From Limnochorda pilosa (GTDB taxonomy: Bacteria > Bacillota > Limnochordia > Limnochordales > Limnochordaceae), in the NCBI RefSeq assembly GCF_001544015.1, contig NZ_AP014924.1, positions 1,302,001-1,366,000 on the forward strand: a stretch of 64,000 bases of DNA, read 5' to 3'. A program made the position numbers and the translations under genes. Shown here piece by piece: positions 63,524 through 64,000 of this stretch (position 1 is its first letter; every line of letters begins with the position of its first letter). The notes below the pieces were generated by a model that did no database searches, was not told where the DNA came from, and saw only the letters and a list, made by a program, of their open reading frames with translations.

Positions 63524-64000
63524 GTGAGGCGGTCCTTGGAGAACACGGGTCTGCTGCGGCGCATCGTTCCCGAGGCTGGGGAGCTGATCGAGAGGCGCTA
63601 CCTCTTGCTGCAGCACATTTCCTTCGCCCAACCGGTGGGGCGCCGGGCGCTCGCAGCCCATCTGGACTGGGCGGAGCGCATGGTGCGCAAGGAGATGGAT
63701 TTCCTGCGACGCCAGGGTTTGATCGTCTCGGATCCGGAGGGGATGCGGGTCACGGCAGAGGGTGAGGAGGTCCTGCGGGCGTTGCGCGAGTACCTGCGGG
63801 ACTTCCGGGGCATCAGCCAGCTCGAGCGGGAGCTGGAGCGCCGGCTGGTCTTGAAGCGGGTGACCATCGTGCCCGGCGATTCGGACCTGGATCCCACGGT
63901 GAAGAAGGAGCTCGCCCGGGCCACGGCCCAGTACCTCCAGGGCATCCTGCAGGCGGGCATGACCCTCGCGGTGACGGGGGGCACCACCCTCGCCGAGGTG
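63524..64000 (+). CDS. cggR: Central glycolytic gene regulator (SorC/CggR family), 5' part
   Basis: About 159 residues before the window ends. The N-terminal winged-helix region (IERRYLLLQHISFAQPVGRR, RMVRKEMDFLRRQGLIVSDP) and a linker (VLRALREYLRDFRGISQLER) lead into the sugar-binding domain (VTIVPGDSDLDPTVKKEL, TLAVTGGTTLAEV). CggR represses gapA-pgk-tpi-pgm-eno and is released by fructose-1,6-bisphosphate. GTG 63524 or TTG 63536 could be the start; the ribosome site is weak for both. Glycolytic genes probably follow outside the window. Confidence 0.85.
   Translation, partial: MRRSLENTGLLRRIVPEAGELIERRYLLLQHISFAQPVGRRALAAHLDWAERMVRKEMDFLRRQGLIVSDPEGMRVTAEGEEVLRALREYLRDFRGISQLERELERRLVLKRVTIVPGDSDLDPTVKKELARATAQYLQGILQAGMTLAVTGGTTLAEV

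Overview
The window is about 70% GC. It carries Firmicutes-type machinery: GlnR next to glutamine synthetase, a T-box leader, HemX, RapZ/WhiA and CggR. It also carries a secretin and two substrate-binding proteins with cleavable signal peptides but no lipobox. A high-GC, Gram-negative-staining Firmicute such as the class Limnochordia would fit. That placement is an inference from gene content and composition, not a database match. No rRNA, tRNA or CRISPR array was seen.

Region by region. 1-2633 is mobile-element debris: the end of a Mu/TniA-type transposase, its ExeA/TniB-like ATPase partner, a small unknown gene, and remnants of ISKra4- and IS1380-type transposases. 2634-9227 (minus strand) is a compact secretin / RHS-repeat protein / DUF4279 cluster. 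The RHS protein has a signal peptide, an acidic calcium-binding-like linker, YD repeats, a LysM domain and a small C-terminal tip. Its stop codon overlaps the DUF4279 start. This is the best candidate for an undescribed system. 9521-21027 is an arginine operon (argJ-argB-argD-carB-argG-argH) ending in an ADP-dependent sugar kinase of archaeal type. 21055-34544 holds a DUF4926 gene, a flavodoxin-like gene and the branched-chain amino-acid genes ilvD, then promoter plus T-box, ilvB-ilvN-ilvC, serA, leuA, leuB and cimA (citramalate route to isoleucine).

34777-41192 is cell-envelope and housekeeping: glmM-glmS-acpS-nnr-alr. 41240-43256 is glnR-glnA on the minus strand, and 43336-46571 is hemA-hemX-hemC divergent from it. 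46603-54801 is a carbohydrate ABC locus: two permeases and a binding protein on the minus strand, facing away from a ROK regulator, a second paralogous binding protein and a divergent chemoreceptor-like membrane protein on the plus strand. 54832-59053 contains a small charged protein, a GT4 glycosyltransferase, a GH57 branching enzyme and a DUF4912 protein. 59257-64000 is nagA-nagB-rapZ-whiA, then the start of cggR.

Cross-cutting observations: a family of about 130-140 bp palindromic elements (two full copies, one partial), one of them in the argJ leader. Two genes (whiA and acpS) appear to use CTG start codons, because no ATG/GTG/TTG lies upstream of their conserved N-termini.
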